Assembly (NCBI GenBank): GCA_003278855.1
Contig: QCCU01000001.1
Span: 62,001 to 126,000, forward strand
Origin: Prochlorococcus sp. AG-347-M23
GTDB taxonomy: Bacteria; Cyanobacteriota; Cyanobacteriia; PCC-6307; Cyanobiaceae
Direction of reading: 5' to 3'
DNA length: 64,000 bases
Made by a program: the position numbers and the translations under genes. The notes below the pieces were generated by a model. That model was not told the origin of the DNA and searched no databases. It worked only from the letters and a program-made list of their open reading frames with translations. Of this stretch, positions 36,629-46,103 are shown piece after piece (the first letter of the stretch is position 1; the number at the start of each line of letters is the position of its first letter).

Positions 36629-38431
36629 TCAAGACTTTTTATTGTACATTATTTCAGATTCGGAAATAAATGTTTCTAACAATTTATCAGAACTAATTTT
36701 AAGCTTAGTATTATTTGTTCTGCATAAAAGTTCTACTTCTTTGTTAATAGAATCTCTGCCAATAATTATCTGAAAAGGAATACCAATTAATTCCGCATCT
36801 TTAAATTTCACTCCAGCTCTATCGTTTCTATCATCAAGAAGAACATCAATTTTATTACTTAAAAAGTTGTTATAGATTTGCTCGGTAAGATCATTTTGAA
36901 TAGGATCTTTTAGGTTTGTTGGGATAATAATAACTTCAAAAGGAGAAATCTGGATAGGCCAACAAATTCCTTTTTGATCATGATTCTGTTCGATAGCAGC
37001 TTGAGCTATTCTTGTCACTCCTATTCCATAACAACCCATCCATAAATTTTTTAACTGACCGTCCTTATCAGAGAACTTTGCATTTAATTTTTCACTATAT
37101 TTCTGACCTAGTTGGAAAATATGTCCAATCTCGATACCTTTTTTTTCTTTAAGTTCTTCATCATCGTAAATACTTACTTTATCTCCTTTTTTGGCATTCC
37201 TGATATCCCCAATTAGATAGTCTTTCGAATCAAAAGAAAATTCTTGAAAAACTTTATGGAAATTAACTTTATTCCCACCACTTATAAAATTTGAAAGGTC
37301 ACTTGCAGAATGGTCAATTATTCTAGTCCATTTTTTTGTCCAATTAGAACTAGCTTTAATAGTTTTATTATCTAAATCTGGCCCTATAAAACCTAAGGGT
37401 AAATCAACTAGATTTTTTTCGATAATATTTTTGTCTTCTATCTTTTTTAGATTAATGAGATTGAAGTGATGAAGTTTATTGATTAAGTTAAAAAGCTTTA
37501 CTTCATTAATGTGTTGATCGCCTCTTATGCATGCAAGAATTGGGACATTAAATTCACCTTCGAACTGTGCAAGGAATATTACTGATTTAATAATCTGACT
37601 TGGGTCAAAATTATTATTATTGCAAACTTCTAGGATTGTTTTTTGATGAGGCGTTTCCAACCACTCTGCAATATTATTTTTTAGTGGTATAGGTTGAGAG
37701 GGTAGAGAAACAGCTTTTTCGATATTGGCAGCATAAGAACCGCTTTGAGTGAACAAAATGGAATCTTCCCCAGCATCAGCAGTGACCATAAATTCTTTAG
37801 ATGAAGCACCGCCAATTGCTCCACTATCAGCTTCAACCCCAACTGTCTGCAGTCCACAAGATTTAAAAATATTTTCATAAGCATTGCCCACCTTTTCATA
37901 GAAAGAAGCTAAATCTTTTTTTGAAGAATGAAAAGAATAACCATCTTTCATTATGAATTCTCTACTTCTCATCAATCCAAACCTTGGCCTTATTTCATCT
38001 CTAAATTTTGTCTGAATTTGATAAAAACATTGAGGTAATTGCTTATAGGAGTTGATGGTCTCTGATGCAATACTCGTGATCACCTCTTCATGAGTTGGTG
38101 CTAAACCAAATTCTTTACCTTGTCTATCTTTGAGATTAAACATTATTCCTTCACCTGCGGTATATCCTTCCCACCTTTCACTTTTTTTCCATAAATCTGC
38201 AGGATGAAGTTGGGGTAAAAGTAATTTTGTGCATCCAATACTATTAAGTTCTTTCTCTATTATTGCGGATATTTTTTCAATGACTCTAAGCATTAGTGGC
38301 ATGTATGCATAAATACCGCTGTTAACTCTGCGAATATACCCAGCTTTTAAGAGTAATTGATGTGAAATAATCTCAGCTTCAGAAGGGGTGTCACGAAGTG
38401 TCCCCAGAGGAAATGAGGTTGTCACGCGCAT
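36629..38431 (-). CDS. proS: Prolyl-tRNA synthetase, bacterial type
   Basis: The 600-residue class II synthetase charges tRNA-Pro and has the bacterial three-part layout: MRVTTSFPLGTLRDTPSEA, motif 2 FRDEIRPRFGLMRSREFIMKD, an INS editing insert (about residues 220-400) and the C-terminal anticodon-binding domain starting PFEVIIIPTNLKDP. Motif 3 is YGIGVTRIAQAAIE. ATG at 38431 with AAGGA upstream. It is divergent from the HTH-like gene. Confidence 0.97.
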   Translation of the reverse strand: MRVTTSFPLGTLRDTPSEAEIISHQLLLKAGYIRRVNSGIYAYMPLMLRVIEKISAIIEKELNSIGCTKLLLPQLHPADLWKKSERWEGYTAGEGIMFNLKDRQGKEFGLAPTHEEVITSIASETINSYKQLPQCFYQIQTKFRDEIRPRFGLMRSREFIMKDGYSFHSSKKDLASFYEKVGNAYENIFKSCGLQTVGVEADSGAIGGASSKEFMVTADAGEDSILFTQSGSYAANIEKAVSLPSQPIPLKNNIAEWLETPHQKTILEVCNNNNFDPSQIIKSVIFLAQFEGEFNVPILACIRGDQHINEVKLFNLINKLHHFNLINLKKIEDKNIIEKNLVDLPLGFIGPDLDNKTIKASSNWTKKWTRIIDHSASDLSNFISGGNKVNFHKVFQEFSFDSKDYLIGDIRNAKKGDKVSIYDDEELKEKKGIEIGHIFQLGQKYSEKLNAKFSDKDGQLKNLWMGCYGIGVTRIAQAAIEQNHDQKGICWPIQISPFEVIIIPTNLKDPIQNDLTEQIYNNFLSNKIDVLLDDRNDRAGVKFKDAELIGIPFQIIIGRDSINKEVELLCRTNNTKLKISSDKLLETFISESEIMYNKKS

Positions 38432-38604
38432 ACAGAAAAATCCTTAATAATATTTAATTTTATCAATTAAGATGAAAAAATAATTTAAAGTGTCTTGAGT
38501 CCCTCAACGCGGCTAGTCTAAGAATATTCTTTCTGCTAACTTCTTCAGTAATGAAGTTCAAACTCTTTAAAAAGTTCATTACTACTAAATCATTTTCTTA
38601 AGTT

Positions 38605-38955
38605 ATGGAAAATATAGGTTCCAATATTTCTAGTGAAGAGGAATTAGTAGGTATTGATGAAGTTCAAAAATTCCTAAATAGATCAAGAGCTTCTGTCTAT
38701 AGGTATACAAATACAGATTTAAGAAATCTAAACCCTAGTTTTAATCCAAGAAAATTAAATCCCGAATTTAGGACTGATCAAAAAGATCCTTTAAAATTCC
38801 ATCCTAATGAAGTAGCAAGATTTGCAAAAGATATCTTAAGAATAAAGGAAGTTACTGTAGAAGTCTTTAATACGCCTTCGTCCGCTGCTCAAAATATACT
38901 GGCGCAAATATTAGACGAACTAAAAACTATTAGGTCTTTGCTAGAAAAAGAGTAA
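38605..38955 (+). CDS. HTH-like conserved hypothetical protein
   Basis: A 116-residue protein whose residues 17-40 (IDEVQKFLNRSRASVYRYTN) resemble a MerR/excisionase-like winged helix-turn-helix. The rest is charged, with a Leu-rich C-terminal helix ILAQILDELKTIRSLLEKE that may be a coiled coil. No close family name is known to me. It may bind DNA. It precedes the small membrane gene, the second pyrophosphatase and the Spx-like gene, all on the same strand. ATG at 38605. Confidence 0.65.
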   Translation: MENIGSNISSEEELVGIDEVQKFLNRSRASVYRYTNTDLRNLNPSFNPRKLNPEFRTDQKDPLKFHPNEVARFAKDILRIKEVTVEVFNTPSSAAQNILAQILDELKTIRSLLEKE

Positions 38956-39051
38956 TTATAAAACCACCAATCAATGTTTTGATTTATTGACATTTTGAAT
39001 GTAGGATAATGATGTTTAATTATCTCCATAATCTTTACCAATTAAGAGTTC

Positions 39052-39306
39052 TTGAGTTACACGAAATCAAAGCATTTTATTCAAAGTAAATCAAGCGAAG
39101 AATCTTCTCATGATTCTGCTCGAAATGATTTTGAAAGAGATGATGATGACCCCTTAAGTATAAGGAGTTTATCGGTAACATCTTTAGGTATTATTTTTGC
39201 CTTTTTGACAATTTTTTTACCTTCAATAAGCATTTTAATTGGCAGACCTGTATCTCAAGGAAACGAGATAATTCATAATCACGATTTTAAAAAAGATGGA
39301 CCTTAG
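39052..39306 (+). CDS. Small single-helix membrane protein
   Basis: An 84-residue protein with a charged, acidic N-terminal half (SSEESSHDSARNDFERDDDD) and one membrane helix at about residues 46-66 (TSLGIIFAFLTIFLPSISIL). A short tail ends in His/Asp/Lys. Function unknown. The start is TTG at 39052, and the stop overlaps the pyrophosphatase start by 11 bases, so the two genes are translationally linked. Fairly likely real because of the overlap. Confidence 0.55.
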   Translation: MSYTKSKHFIQSKSSEESSHDSARNDFERDDDDPLSIRSLSVTSLGIIFAFLTIFLPSISILIGRPVSQGNEIIHNHDFKKDGP

Positions 39307-39850
39307 TTCAATACCTCCATCTCCAATGAAGGGAATAGTGAATATTATTGTTGAAATACCTGCCGGTAGCAGGAATAAATATGAATATTGCTCTGATGCA
39401 GGAATAATGGCCCTAGACAGAGTATTACATTCTTCAGTGAGGTACCCTTTTGATTATGGTTTTATCCCAAATACCCTTGCTGATGATGGAGCTCCCCTTG
39501 ATGCAATGGTGATAATGGACGAACCTACTTTTGCGGGTTGTCTAATAAAAGCTAGACCTATTGGAGTTTTGGATATGCATGATTGTGGTGCATATGATGG
39601 AAAACTTTTATGTGTGCCTATGGCAAATCCTAGGCAGGCTAATATAGTGAGTATTAATCAAATTGCTCCTAATCAGCTTGAGGATGTTGCAGAATTTTTT
39701 AGAACAAGTAAAGGGCTCGATGGAAGAACAGTTCAAATCGATGGTTGGAGGGATTTTGATGTAGTTGAAAATTTATTGAAAAGTTGTATGCCTCTAAAAA
39801 AGAAAAACTTTAAAGTACTTAAGAAATCAAACATTAGTAAATTAAATTGA
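39296..39850 (+). CDS. Pyrophosphatase-like protein with lost catalytic residues
   Basis: The 184-residue protein is by sequence the ortholog of the cyanobacterial family I pyrophosphatase (start MDLSSIPPSPMKG, EIPAGSRNKYEY, YPFDYGFIPNTLADDG). However, by E. coli numbering, the metal-binding Asp67 in the DGDPLD motif is Ala (A66 in DGAPLD) and Tyr141 is Ser (S138 in RTSKG). Other ligands (E20, K28, E30, R42, Y50, Y54, D64, D69, D96, D101, K103) remain. The intact paralogue at 23972 could supply activity. It overlaps the upstream gene by 11 and the next by four bases. Confidence 0.85.
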   Translation: MDLSSIPPSPMKGIVNIIVEIPAGSRNKYEYCSDAGIMALDRVLHSSVRYPFDYGFIPNTLADDGAPLDAMVIMDEPTFAGCLIKARPIGVLDMHDCGAYDGKLLCVPMANPRQANIVSINQIAPNQLEDVAEFFRTSKGLDGRTVQIDGWRDFDVVENLLKSCMPLKKKNFKVLKKSNISKLN

Positions 39851-40203
39851 AAAAAATAATTTTTTATAGTTATTTAAAATGCTCAACATGCCGAAAAGCT
39901 GCAAAGTGGCTTGAAAGCAAAGATTTTGAATTTCAGTTAATTGATATTGTAAAAGAACCTCCACTTGTTAATTATTTAAATTTAGCCTTAGCACAATACT
40001 TTGATGATAAGAAAAGGATTTTTAATACAAGAGGTAAAGTCTTTAAAACTCTTAATCTTGATATTGATCGTCTGTCAAAGGAAGAAATTATTCAACTCCT
40101 TTTAAGTGATGGCAAATTAATAAAAAGACCATTTTTAATTTACGAAGGAAAAAAAGTAATATTAGGTTTTAACGAAATTGAGTATGCCAATCAATTTATA
40201 TAA
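39847..40203 (+). CDS. Spx/ArsC-like thioredoxin-fold protein
   Basis: A 118-residue protein with the Spx/arsenate-reductase fold: IIFYSYLKCSTCRKAAKWLE carries Cys-x-x-Cys (C12/C15-type) at the N-terminus, and ends in RPFLIYEGKKVILGF typical of the family. The CxxC resembles Spx-type proteins more than the single Cys of ArsC, but either reading is possible. Start is a TTG at 39847 that overlaps the ppa stop (TTGA), so coupling is likely. Function in redox stress is inferred. Confidence 0.75.
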   Translation: MKKIIFYSYLKCSTCRKAAKWLESKDFEFQLIDIVKEPPLVNYLNLALAQYFDDKKRIFNTRGKVFKTLNLDIDRLSKEEIIQLLLSDGKLIKRPFLIYEGKKVILGFNEIEYANQFI

Positions 40204-40232
40204 GTTTAGAAAATCAAGACTTTATTAATCCT

Positions 40233-40892
40233 ATGCCTGGTTCCATAAAAAGTTTTTTAAAAGAGTGGGGTCTACTAATTCTATTAACTTTTTTTGTTTC
40301 TTCTTGCAGATCATTTTTTGCGGAACCACGTTATATCCCTTCTGGTTCAATGCTCCCAGAATTACAAATAAATGATAGGTTAATTATTGAAAAATTTTCG
40401 CTAAGAAACTCTTTACCAAAAAGAGGAGATATTGTTGTTTTTAACTCACCTTACTCGTTTGACAAAAAATTAATTTCATCAAGATCTAAGCCTTTACCAA
40501 AAAAAAGATATTGTTTTTTTATGAGTTTTCCTCCAATGTCGTTTATTCCTGGTTTGAGAGATCAAGCTTGCGATGCTTATATTAAAAGAGTGGTGGCACT
40601 TCCAGGAGAAATTGTAAGTGTAAACTCTAATGGTGAATTAATAATAAATAATAAATTAATTACTGAACCCTATGTCTCTTATAAGTGCTCATTATCCATA
40701 TTTAATAATTGTGGTAAATTTGAAAACATAAAAGTGCCAGAAGATCATTTTTTAGTTTTAGGTGATAACAGGGCAAATAGCTGGGATGGAAGATATTGGC
40801 CTGGAAATAAATTTCTTCATAAAAAAGAGATAATTGGTAAAGCATATTTCAGATTTTGGCCTCTTAATAAAGTTGGCTTTTTCAGTAAATGA
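40233..40892 (+). CDS. lepB: Signal peptidase I
   Basis: The 219-residue membrane serine protease cleaves signal peptides after export. One N-terminal membrane helix (about residues 12-24) is followed by PSGSM with the nucleophile Ser39, the catalytic Lys118 in DAYIKRVVALPGE, and the GDNRANSWDGRYWP box near the C-terminus. The insert between boxes contains two Cys. ATG at 40233. It converges on the phosphoglycerate mutase-like gene with a 52-base gap. Confidence 0.95.
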   Translation: MPGSIKSFLKEWGLLILLTFFVSSCRSFFAEPRYIPSGSMLPELQINDRLIIEKFSLRNSLPKRGDIVVFNSPYSFDKKLISSRSKPLPKKRYCFFMSFPPMSFIPGLRDQACDAYIKRVVALPGEIVSVNSNGELIINNKLITEPYVSYKCSLSIFNNCGKFENIKVPEDHFLVLGDNRANSWDGRYWPGNKFLHKKEIIGKAYFRFWPLNKVGFFSK

Positions 40893-40944
40893 AGCCTTTT
40901 TTTGAATCTGACTGCATCCAAATAAATTTTTAACAAGGCTTAAT

Positions 40945-42273
40945 TTAAAGTGCTCCTGAAGCAGTTGAATCAAGTATTCCTCCTAGGTGTGTTGTAATGT
41001 TAAGAGCGCTAATCACAGGGGGTTTATTGGGATCCTTAAAAAGGTCAATTATAGTTATGCCGCCATTACCCTGTTTAATCATCCAAATATTTGAATAATT
41101 TATCCCAAGGATATTACAAATTAGAGTTTTATTGACTGCATCATGAGCAACCATGAGGGTTTGATCATTATCCTTTTGAGATAAACAAATTTTGTCAAAA
41201 GCTTCTACTGACCTTTCTGATACATCTTTTATACATTCCCCTTCAGGCATTATTACTTCTTCAGGTTTATCATGCCAATTTTTTAGTAAAGCAGGCCACT
41301 CTTCTCTAATTTCTGCTTCCAATTTACCCTCCCATAATCCGTGACTGATTTCTACGAGTGAATCTATTTTCGCAATTTTTACATCTTTGTTATTTTGAAG
41401 GATTATTTGTGCAGTCTCATAAGGCCTATGCATTGAACTTGAAAATGCCTTATTAAAAGAAATATTTCTTAAATATTCAAAAGTTTTTCTAGCTTGATCT
41501 TTTCCGTTTTCATTTAAAGGGATATCAATTTGGCCTTGAAATCTACCTTCTTTATTCCAGTTAGTTTCACCATGCCTTATAAGAAATATTCTGGAATCTC
41601 CAATTTTATTTGGAATATTTTTATTAAGGTGGGAAGTCTGATTTAAGCATTCAATTTGAGTCTTAAAAGAGTTATCTTTCTTTGAAATATTTAGTATCGA
41701 GAAAGAAGCATTTTCTAATCTTATTTTTCTAAAACCTTGCTTAGGCTTTCCCAATAACAAGAGTATTAAACATCTGAGAATTGCATTATGTCCAACAACT
41801 AAAATATTTACATCATCTTTGTCTAGATAAATTTTTAAAATATCTTCTACAAAATTTCTTGCTTGAAAAAATAACTCTTGAATTGGCTTATAAGTTTTAT
41901 TGTCATTTCTTTTTAAGATAAGATTTTCTGGATCATTTTTCCATATAGGATAAATTTCTGGAAATTTCTTTTTTATTTCATCAATTTTTAGACCAGACCA
42001 TTCACTAAGATCTACCTCTAGCAAATTATCGTCGAATACAATATTTTGTTCTTTATTGAAGGCCTTTTTAATTGTTTTTGCAGTCTCTGCAGCTCTCACT
42101 AGTGGGGAGGAATAGATTTTGTCGAAGTTAATTTTTGATAATGCTTTTCCTGCTTTTCGGGCTTGTTCGTAACCTTCATCGGTTAATAATGAATCGTCTG
42201 TTCTTCCCTGAATTAATCCTTTTGCATTGAAACTGCTTAGTCCATGCCTAACTAAAACTAATCGTATAGCCAT
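40945..42273 (-). CDS. Two-domain histidine phosphatase / phosphoglycerate-mutase-like protein
   Basis: The 442-residue protein is a tandem of two histidine-phosphatase domains: the first begins LVLVRHGLSSFNAKG and the second, at about residue 232, FLIRHGETNWNKEGRFQG. Both retain the RHG core; each has a later His (VVGHNAILR in the first, VAHDAVNKT in the second). The double architecture occurs in cyanobacterial phosphoglycerate mutase-like proteins. The substrate (2-phosphoglycerate or alpha-ribazole phosphate) cannot be decided. ATG at 42273. Confidence 0.85.
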   Translation of the reverse strand: MAIRLVLVRHGLSSFNAKGLIQGRTDDSLLTDEGYEQARKAGKALSKINFDKIYSSPLVRAAETAKTIKKAFNKEQNIVFDDNLLEVDLSEWSGLKIDEIKKKFPEIYPIWKNDPENLILKRNDNKTYKPIQELFFQARNFVEDILKIYLDKDDVNILVVGHNAILRCLILLLLGKPKQGFRKIRLENASFSILNISKKDNSFKTQIECLNQTSHLNKNIPNKIGDSRIFLIRHGETNWNKEGRFQGQIDIPLNENGKDQARKTFEYLRNISFNKAFSSSMHRPYETAQIILQNNKDVKIAKIDSLVEISHGLWEGKLEAEIREEWPALLKNWHDKPEEVIMPEGECIKDVSERSVEAFDKICLSQKDNDQTLMVAHDAVNKTLICNILGINYSNIWMIKQGNGGITIIDLFKDPNKPPVISALNITTHLGGILDSTASGAL

Positions 42274-42350
42274 ATATAAATTTGAAAATTAAGATAATTT
42301 AATCATCTCATGGCGTGATTAAAATAGATACATAAATATAAGGAATTTCA

Positions 42351-42392
42351 ATGACAACTAAGAATAGTTTCCAGCAACATGATAAATTATGA
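42351..42392 (+). CDS. Tiny 13-residue ORF overlapping the CPBP protease start
   Basis: ATG at 42351, with AAGGAA five bases upstream, opens a 13-codon frame, MTTKNSFQQHDKL, ending in TGA at 42390-42392 that overlaps the protease ATG at 42389. It looks like a translationally coupling leader peptide. Nothing in the peptide suggests a function. Conservation is unknown. Confidence 0.4.
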   Translation: MTTKNSFQQHDKL

Positions 42393-43750
42393 TCTTTAAA
42401 AATATTTCCAAGTCAAAACTCACCTTAGCTTTTATTTCTATAGTCATAACTTTTTTTGTATGGCAGCAAGGCTTAAGAGATAGTCTAAATAGACCATCTG
42501 TCTCATTTGATATTAGTCAAAAAGAGCAAGAAATTGCTGAACTATCGGTCCAATCAATACCTGTGAATCTTAAAAATTTTTTTATTATTAATGATCCTGT
42601 TGATCAAATAAATAAATCTCTCACTGAGGTCTCGTTTGAAGAACTAACAGAAAGAAATAAATTGATTAGAATACTTTCTTCAGAATCAAATGATCTTACA
42701 ATCTATAAAAATATATCCAAAGATTTTGAGAATAAAAACTTTAAATTTCTGATTGATGAGATAGAAAAAAAATCTAATAAAAATTCATATAAACCAAATT
42801 CTGATAAATTTAATTTATTTAAAAATGATAGATTTTTATATCACCTTTTAAGTAGGAAATTTGATTTTGACGATAGTTCATTAATAACAAAATCATTTTC
42901 AAATAAAATGTTTTTAAAAATATTAGCCATCAGACTAATACCACTTTTAACCATAATTTTTGGCTCTATTCTGGCTTTAAAAATATTATGGACGACTATA
43001 TCTTTGAAAAAGTTTGGTTGGCAAGAAATTAAATCCTTAGATTTAGAGTTAATAGATATGGTTTTATTAATTGCAGGAGGATTTGTTGTTTTAGGAGAAG
43101 TTGTGTCACCTTTGTTCTCTATTAGTTTGGTTGAACTTTTTTCTAAAAATCTCTCTAATGAATTATCTCAATCTTTAAAAATATTCTTTGGATATCTTTT
43201 TATGGCTATTCCGCCATTAGGGATTGTTTATTATCAAATTAAATCTTTGAATGGTGAATTTACTCTAAAAAAGGATTATTTACAGTTCAATTTCTTGCCA
43301 ATAAAATTTGCAATTATTCAGGGAATTAGAGGTTGGTTAACAATTGTTCCTTTTGTTTTATTGATCTCTCTAATTATGAATAGTCTGATCGACAATCAGA
43401 ATGGTAGTAACCCTTTGCTGGAAATTGTTCTTAATAATAATAATTACTTATCATTTTTTCTACTATTTGTAACAACAACTCTATTAGCTCCTTTATTTGA
43501 GGAGATTATATTTCGGGGTATTTTACTACCAACTCTTTCAAGAGATTTTGGAGTAATTTCAGGCATCATAGTTTCAGCTTTTATCTTTGCTTTAGCCCAT
43601 TTAAGTTTGGGAGAAATGCCGCCATTATTTGTTCTAGGGATTGGATTAGCAGTTACAAGAATTACTTCAGGGAGTTTGTTTTCCTCAGTGATTATGCATT
43701 CTTTATGGAATGGATTGACTTTCTTAAATTTGTTCTTATTGAGGACATAA
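42389..43750 (+). CDS. CPBP (CAAX/Abi) intramembrane protease
   Basis: The 453-residue protein has an N-terminal membrane anchor, a soluble part (about residues 25-170), and a multi-helix C-terminal CPBP domain with the catalytic motif FEEIIFRGILLPTL near residue 372, followed by FALAHLSLGEMPP and VIMHSLWNGLTF, the His ligands. Such glutamic intramembrane proteases process prenylated or bacteriocin-related substrates in other bacteria; in cyanobacteria the substrate is unknown. The ATG overlaps the stop of a 13-codon ORF. FtsL-like and ftsI genes follow. Confidence 0.88.
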   Translation: MIFKNISKSKLTLAFISIVITFFVWQQGLRDSLNRPSVSFDISQKEQEIAELSVQSIPVNLKNFFIINDPVDQINKSLTEVSFEELTERNKLIRILSSESNDLTIYKNISKDFENKNFKFLIDEIEKKSNKNSYKPNSDKFNLFKNDRFLYHLLSRKFDFDDSSLITKSFSNKMFLKILAIRLIPLLTIIFGSILALKILWTTISLKKFGWQEIKSLDLELIDMVLLIAGGFVVLGEVVSPLFSISLVELFSKNLSNELSQSLKIFFGYLFMAIPPLGIVYYQIKSLNGEFTLKKDYLQFNFLPIKFAIIQGIRGWLTIVPFVLLISLIMNSLIDNQNGSNPLLEIVLNNNNYLSFFLLFVTTTLLAPLFEEIIFRGILLPTLSRDFGVISGIIVSAFIFALAHLSLGEMPPLFVLGIGLAVTRITSGSLFSSVIMHSLWNGLTFLNLFLLRT

Positions 43751-43835
43751 AGAATTTAATTTTTTACTTGCGAATCAAACAAAAAAATGTTTATTTAATG
43801 AATAACACTTCTTTTATTTATATAAAAAATCGTAG

Positions 43836-44264
43836 ATGAAACCTTATGGGAGTCAACTTAATTTAAAAAAAAATTTTTCATATGGAAGTAAAAAAAATTT
43901 CGAAAAAATATCCATTATTACTATCAAATTAATACATCAAATTTTCGACACAATTAATGTCTCTCTTGTGGTATTGATTTTCATCTTATTTTTCCTGTCT
44001 TTTAATAGTCAAAGAAAATGGTCAAATACATTTGAAAACTTATCTAAAACAAGAGCTATCAATAATAATCTTATTGATTACATTTCTAAAATTGAGGAAC
44101 TTTATATTAGTGAACTTGAGTCTATCAATACATATAGAAAAACTAAACCTGAAGATTTAATCTATCTAGATAAACTTTCAGAAAAAAAAGAAAGTTTATT
44201 TAAGAAAAATTTAAGTAGTTTCATTGAAGGTTTTAGTGATAGCAAATATCAAAGGGGATATTGA
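43836..44264 (+). CDS. Bitopic membrane protein, candidate FtsL
   Basis: The 142-residue protein has a ~40-residue charged N-terminus, one membrane helix at about residues 43-60 (NVSLVVLIFILFFLSF) and a ~85-residue, charged, coiled-coil-like tail (SQRKWSNTFENLSKTRAINNN, YISKIEELYISELES). Size, topology and position directly before ftsI fit FtsL, which joins FtsB/FtsQ in the divisome and is hard to find by sequence. Stop and the ftsI ATG overlap by one base (TGATG). The call is inference from context; other bitopic roles are possible. Confidence 0.5.
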   Translation: MKPYGSQLNLKKNFSYGSKKNFEKISIITIKLIHQIFDTINVSLVVLIFILFFLSFNSQRKWSNTFENLSKTRAINNNLIDYISKIEELYISELESINTYRKTKPEDLIYLDKLSEKKESLFKKNLSSFIEGFSDSKYQRGY

Positions 44265-46015
44265 TGAAAAAATACAAAAAAATTGTTCATCTAATACCCC
44301 TTGATCAAAGAAGATTTAAATTTCTCTATATTTTTAGCTTACTATTAATATTTTGTTTGTTTGGTAGGTTAGTTAAATTGCAAGTCTTTAACTCTTCTGA
44401 TTTGCAAAGGAAAGCTAGATTAATTCAGTCTTCTAAAACTAACGCCTTAAAAAAAAGGAGAGCAATTGTTGATAGAAATAATAGACTAATTGCTTACGAT
44501 AAACCGCTATATAAATTATGGGCCCATCCAAAATATTTTAATTTTCCTGGTGATTCAATTAACAGAGTTCGCAGTATTGAAGAAGTTACAGAAAAATTGT
44601 CATCTATCTTGGATCTAAATAGTGAAATACTCTTGAGAAAATTCAATAATAAAATGAATGGTATCAAACTTTTGGATAAAATTTCCGAAGAAAAGGCAGA
44701 AAAGATTAAAAACCTTCAAATTAGCGGACTTGATTTGTTTAAATATTCGCAGAGATATTATCCACAAGGGGAGATTTACTCTAATCTTGTCGGTTTTGTT
44801 AACGATGAGAATATAGCTTCAGCAGGTTTAGAGCTTCATTTAGATAATCAAATTAAAGTTTTTAATAAAAGTAATTTAATAAAAAGAGGAGGAGATGGAA
44901 CTCCTCTGCCGGATAATTCAGCCCCAGGTGATTTTATTTCTGATTACAAAAGTTTAGGTCTAACTATAGATTCAAAATTGCAGAAAGCTTCATTCAATGC
45001 TTTATCAAAGCAAGTAAGCAAATGGGAAGCAAAGAAGGGATTTGCCATAGTTATGGATGTTAATAATGGTCGGATTCTCTCCTTGGTGACAGTCCCGTCG
45101 TATGATCCAAATAAATTTTGGCAATATGATTCTGGACTCTTTAGGGGTTGGTATTCTCAAGATTTATTTGAGCCTGGTTCAACTTTTAAACCTATTAATC
45201 TTGCCCTAGCGTTAGAAGAAAAAGTAATTCAGAAAGATGGATTTGTTGAAGATATTGGAAAAATTAATGTTGGAGGATGGACACTTTCTAATTGGGATAA
45301 AAAAGGTAATGGATTCATTGACTATCCAAAAGTATTGCAGGTTTCAAGTAATGTTGGGATGATAAAAATAATGCAAAATTTAGACCCCAAAATTTATTGG
45401 GATTGGTTAAAAAATCTAGGTATAAATAAAAATTTAGAGACTGACTTATTTGAGTCAACTGCTGGCCAACTAAAGAGAAAAGATTTATTTGTAAATCAAT
45501 CAATTGAGCCTGCTGTAACTTCTTTTGGTAAAGGGTTCTCAATCTCGCCACTTAAATTGGTTCAACTTCATGCGGCTCTAGCAAATGGTGGTTTTGAAGT
45601 GACTCCTCATGTAACCTCAAATTTCAAAGAAAGAGTTAATAAAAAACCACAAAAAAAATTTTTTTCACACGAAGTCTCACAAACTGTTCTTGAATGGATG
45701 GAGAGCGTAGTTGATAAAGGTAGTGGATCTGGAGTGAAAATCGAGGGTTACAGGATAGCAGGGAAAACGGGCACTTCCCAAAAAGCCTTAAATGGTTCCT
45801 ATACAAGTAAAAAAGTTTGCAGTTTTGTGGCGACCTTACCAGTTAATGATCCGAAATATGCTGTCTTAGTAGTTGTTGATGAGCCATCTAATTCTTATGC
45901 ATATGGTTCAACTGTTGCTGTACCAGTTGCCAAAGAAATTATCGAGAGTTTGATAGTAATTGAAAAAATACCTCCCAAGATTAAAGATCATGGAATGATT
46001 GTTAAAAAACCCTAA
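44264..46015 (+). CDS. ftsI: Septal peptidoglycan transpeptidase (PBP3/FtsI)
   Basis: The 583-residue class B penicillin-binding protein cross-links septal peptidoglycan. One membrane helix lies at residues 20-36, a dimerisation domain follows, and the transpeptidase motifs are all there: SxxK in EPGSTFKP (S306-K309), SxN in VSSNVG (361-363) and KTGT (501-504). The preferred ATG at 44264 has AAGGGG six bases upstream; a TTG at 44261 is less well placed. It overlaps the candidate FtsL gene by one base; tal follows after 88 bases. Confidence 0.95.
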   Translation: MKKYKKIVHLIPLDQRRFKFLYIFSLLLIFCLFGRLVKLQVFNSSDLQRKARLIQSSKTNALKKRRAIVDRNNRLIAYDKPLYKLWAHPKYFNFPGDSINRVRSIEEVTEKLSSILDLNSEILLRKFNNKMNGIKLLDKISEEKAEKIKNLQISGLDLFKYSQRYYPQGEIYSNLVGFVNDENIASAGLELHLDNQIKVFNKSNLIKRGGDGTPLPDNSAPGDFISDYKSLGLTIDSKLQKASFNALSKQVSKWEAKKGFAIVMDVNNGRILSLVTVPSYDPNKFWQYDSGLFRGWYSQDLFEPGSTFKPINLALALEEKVIQKDGFVEDIGKINVGGWTLSNWDKKGNGFIDYPKVLQVSSNVGMIKIMQNLDPKIYWDWLKNLGINKNLETDLFESTAGQLKRKDLFVNQSIEPAVTSFGKGFSISPLKLVQLHAALANGGFEVTPHVTSNFKERVNKKPQKKFFSHEVSQTVLEWMESVVDKGSGSGVKIEGYRIAGKTGTSQKALNGSYTSKKVCSFVATLPVNDPKYAVLVVVDEPSNSYAYGSTVAVPVAKEIIESLIVIEKIPPKIKDHGMIVKKP

Positions 46016-46103
46016 AATTTTCCAATTTTATAAATATTTAGTTCATTATCTGATGATTTCATCTGAAATAAAAGCTAGTTTATGTATGTATGATTATTTA
46101 AAA

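Noticed and set aside
40892-40941. AAGCC/GGCTT inverted repeat as a lepB terminator
   Set aside because: The stem is only five bases with a long loop and lacks a T-run.
45999-46103. N-terminal extension of transaldolase
   Set aside because: The extra 35 residues do not resemble the family; the ATG at 46104 gives the expected start.
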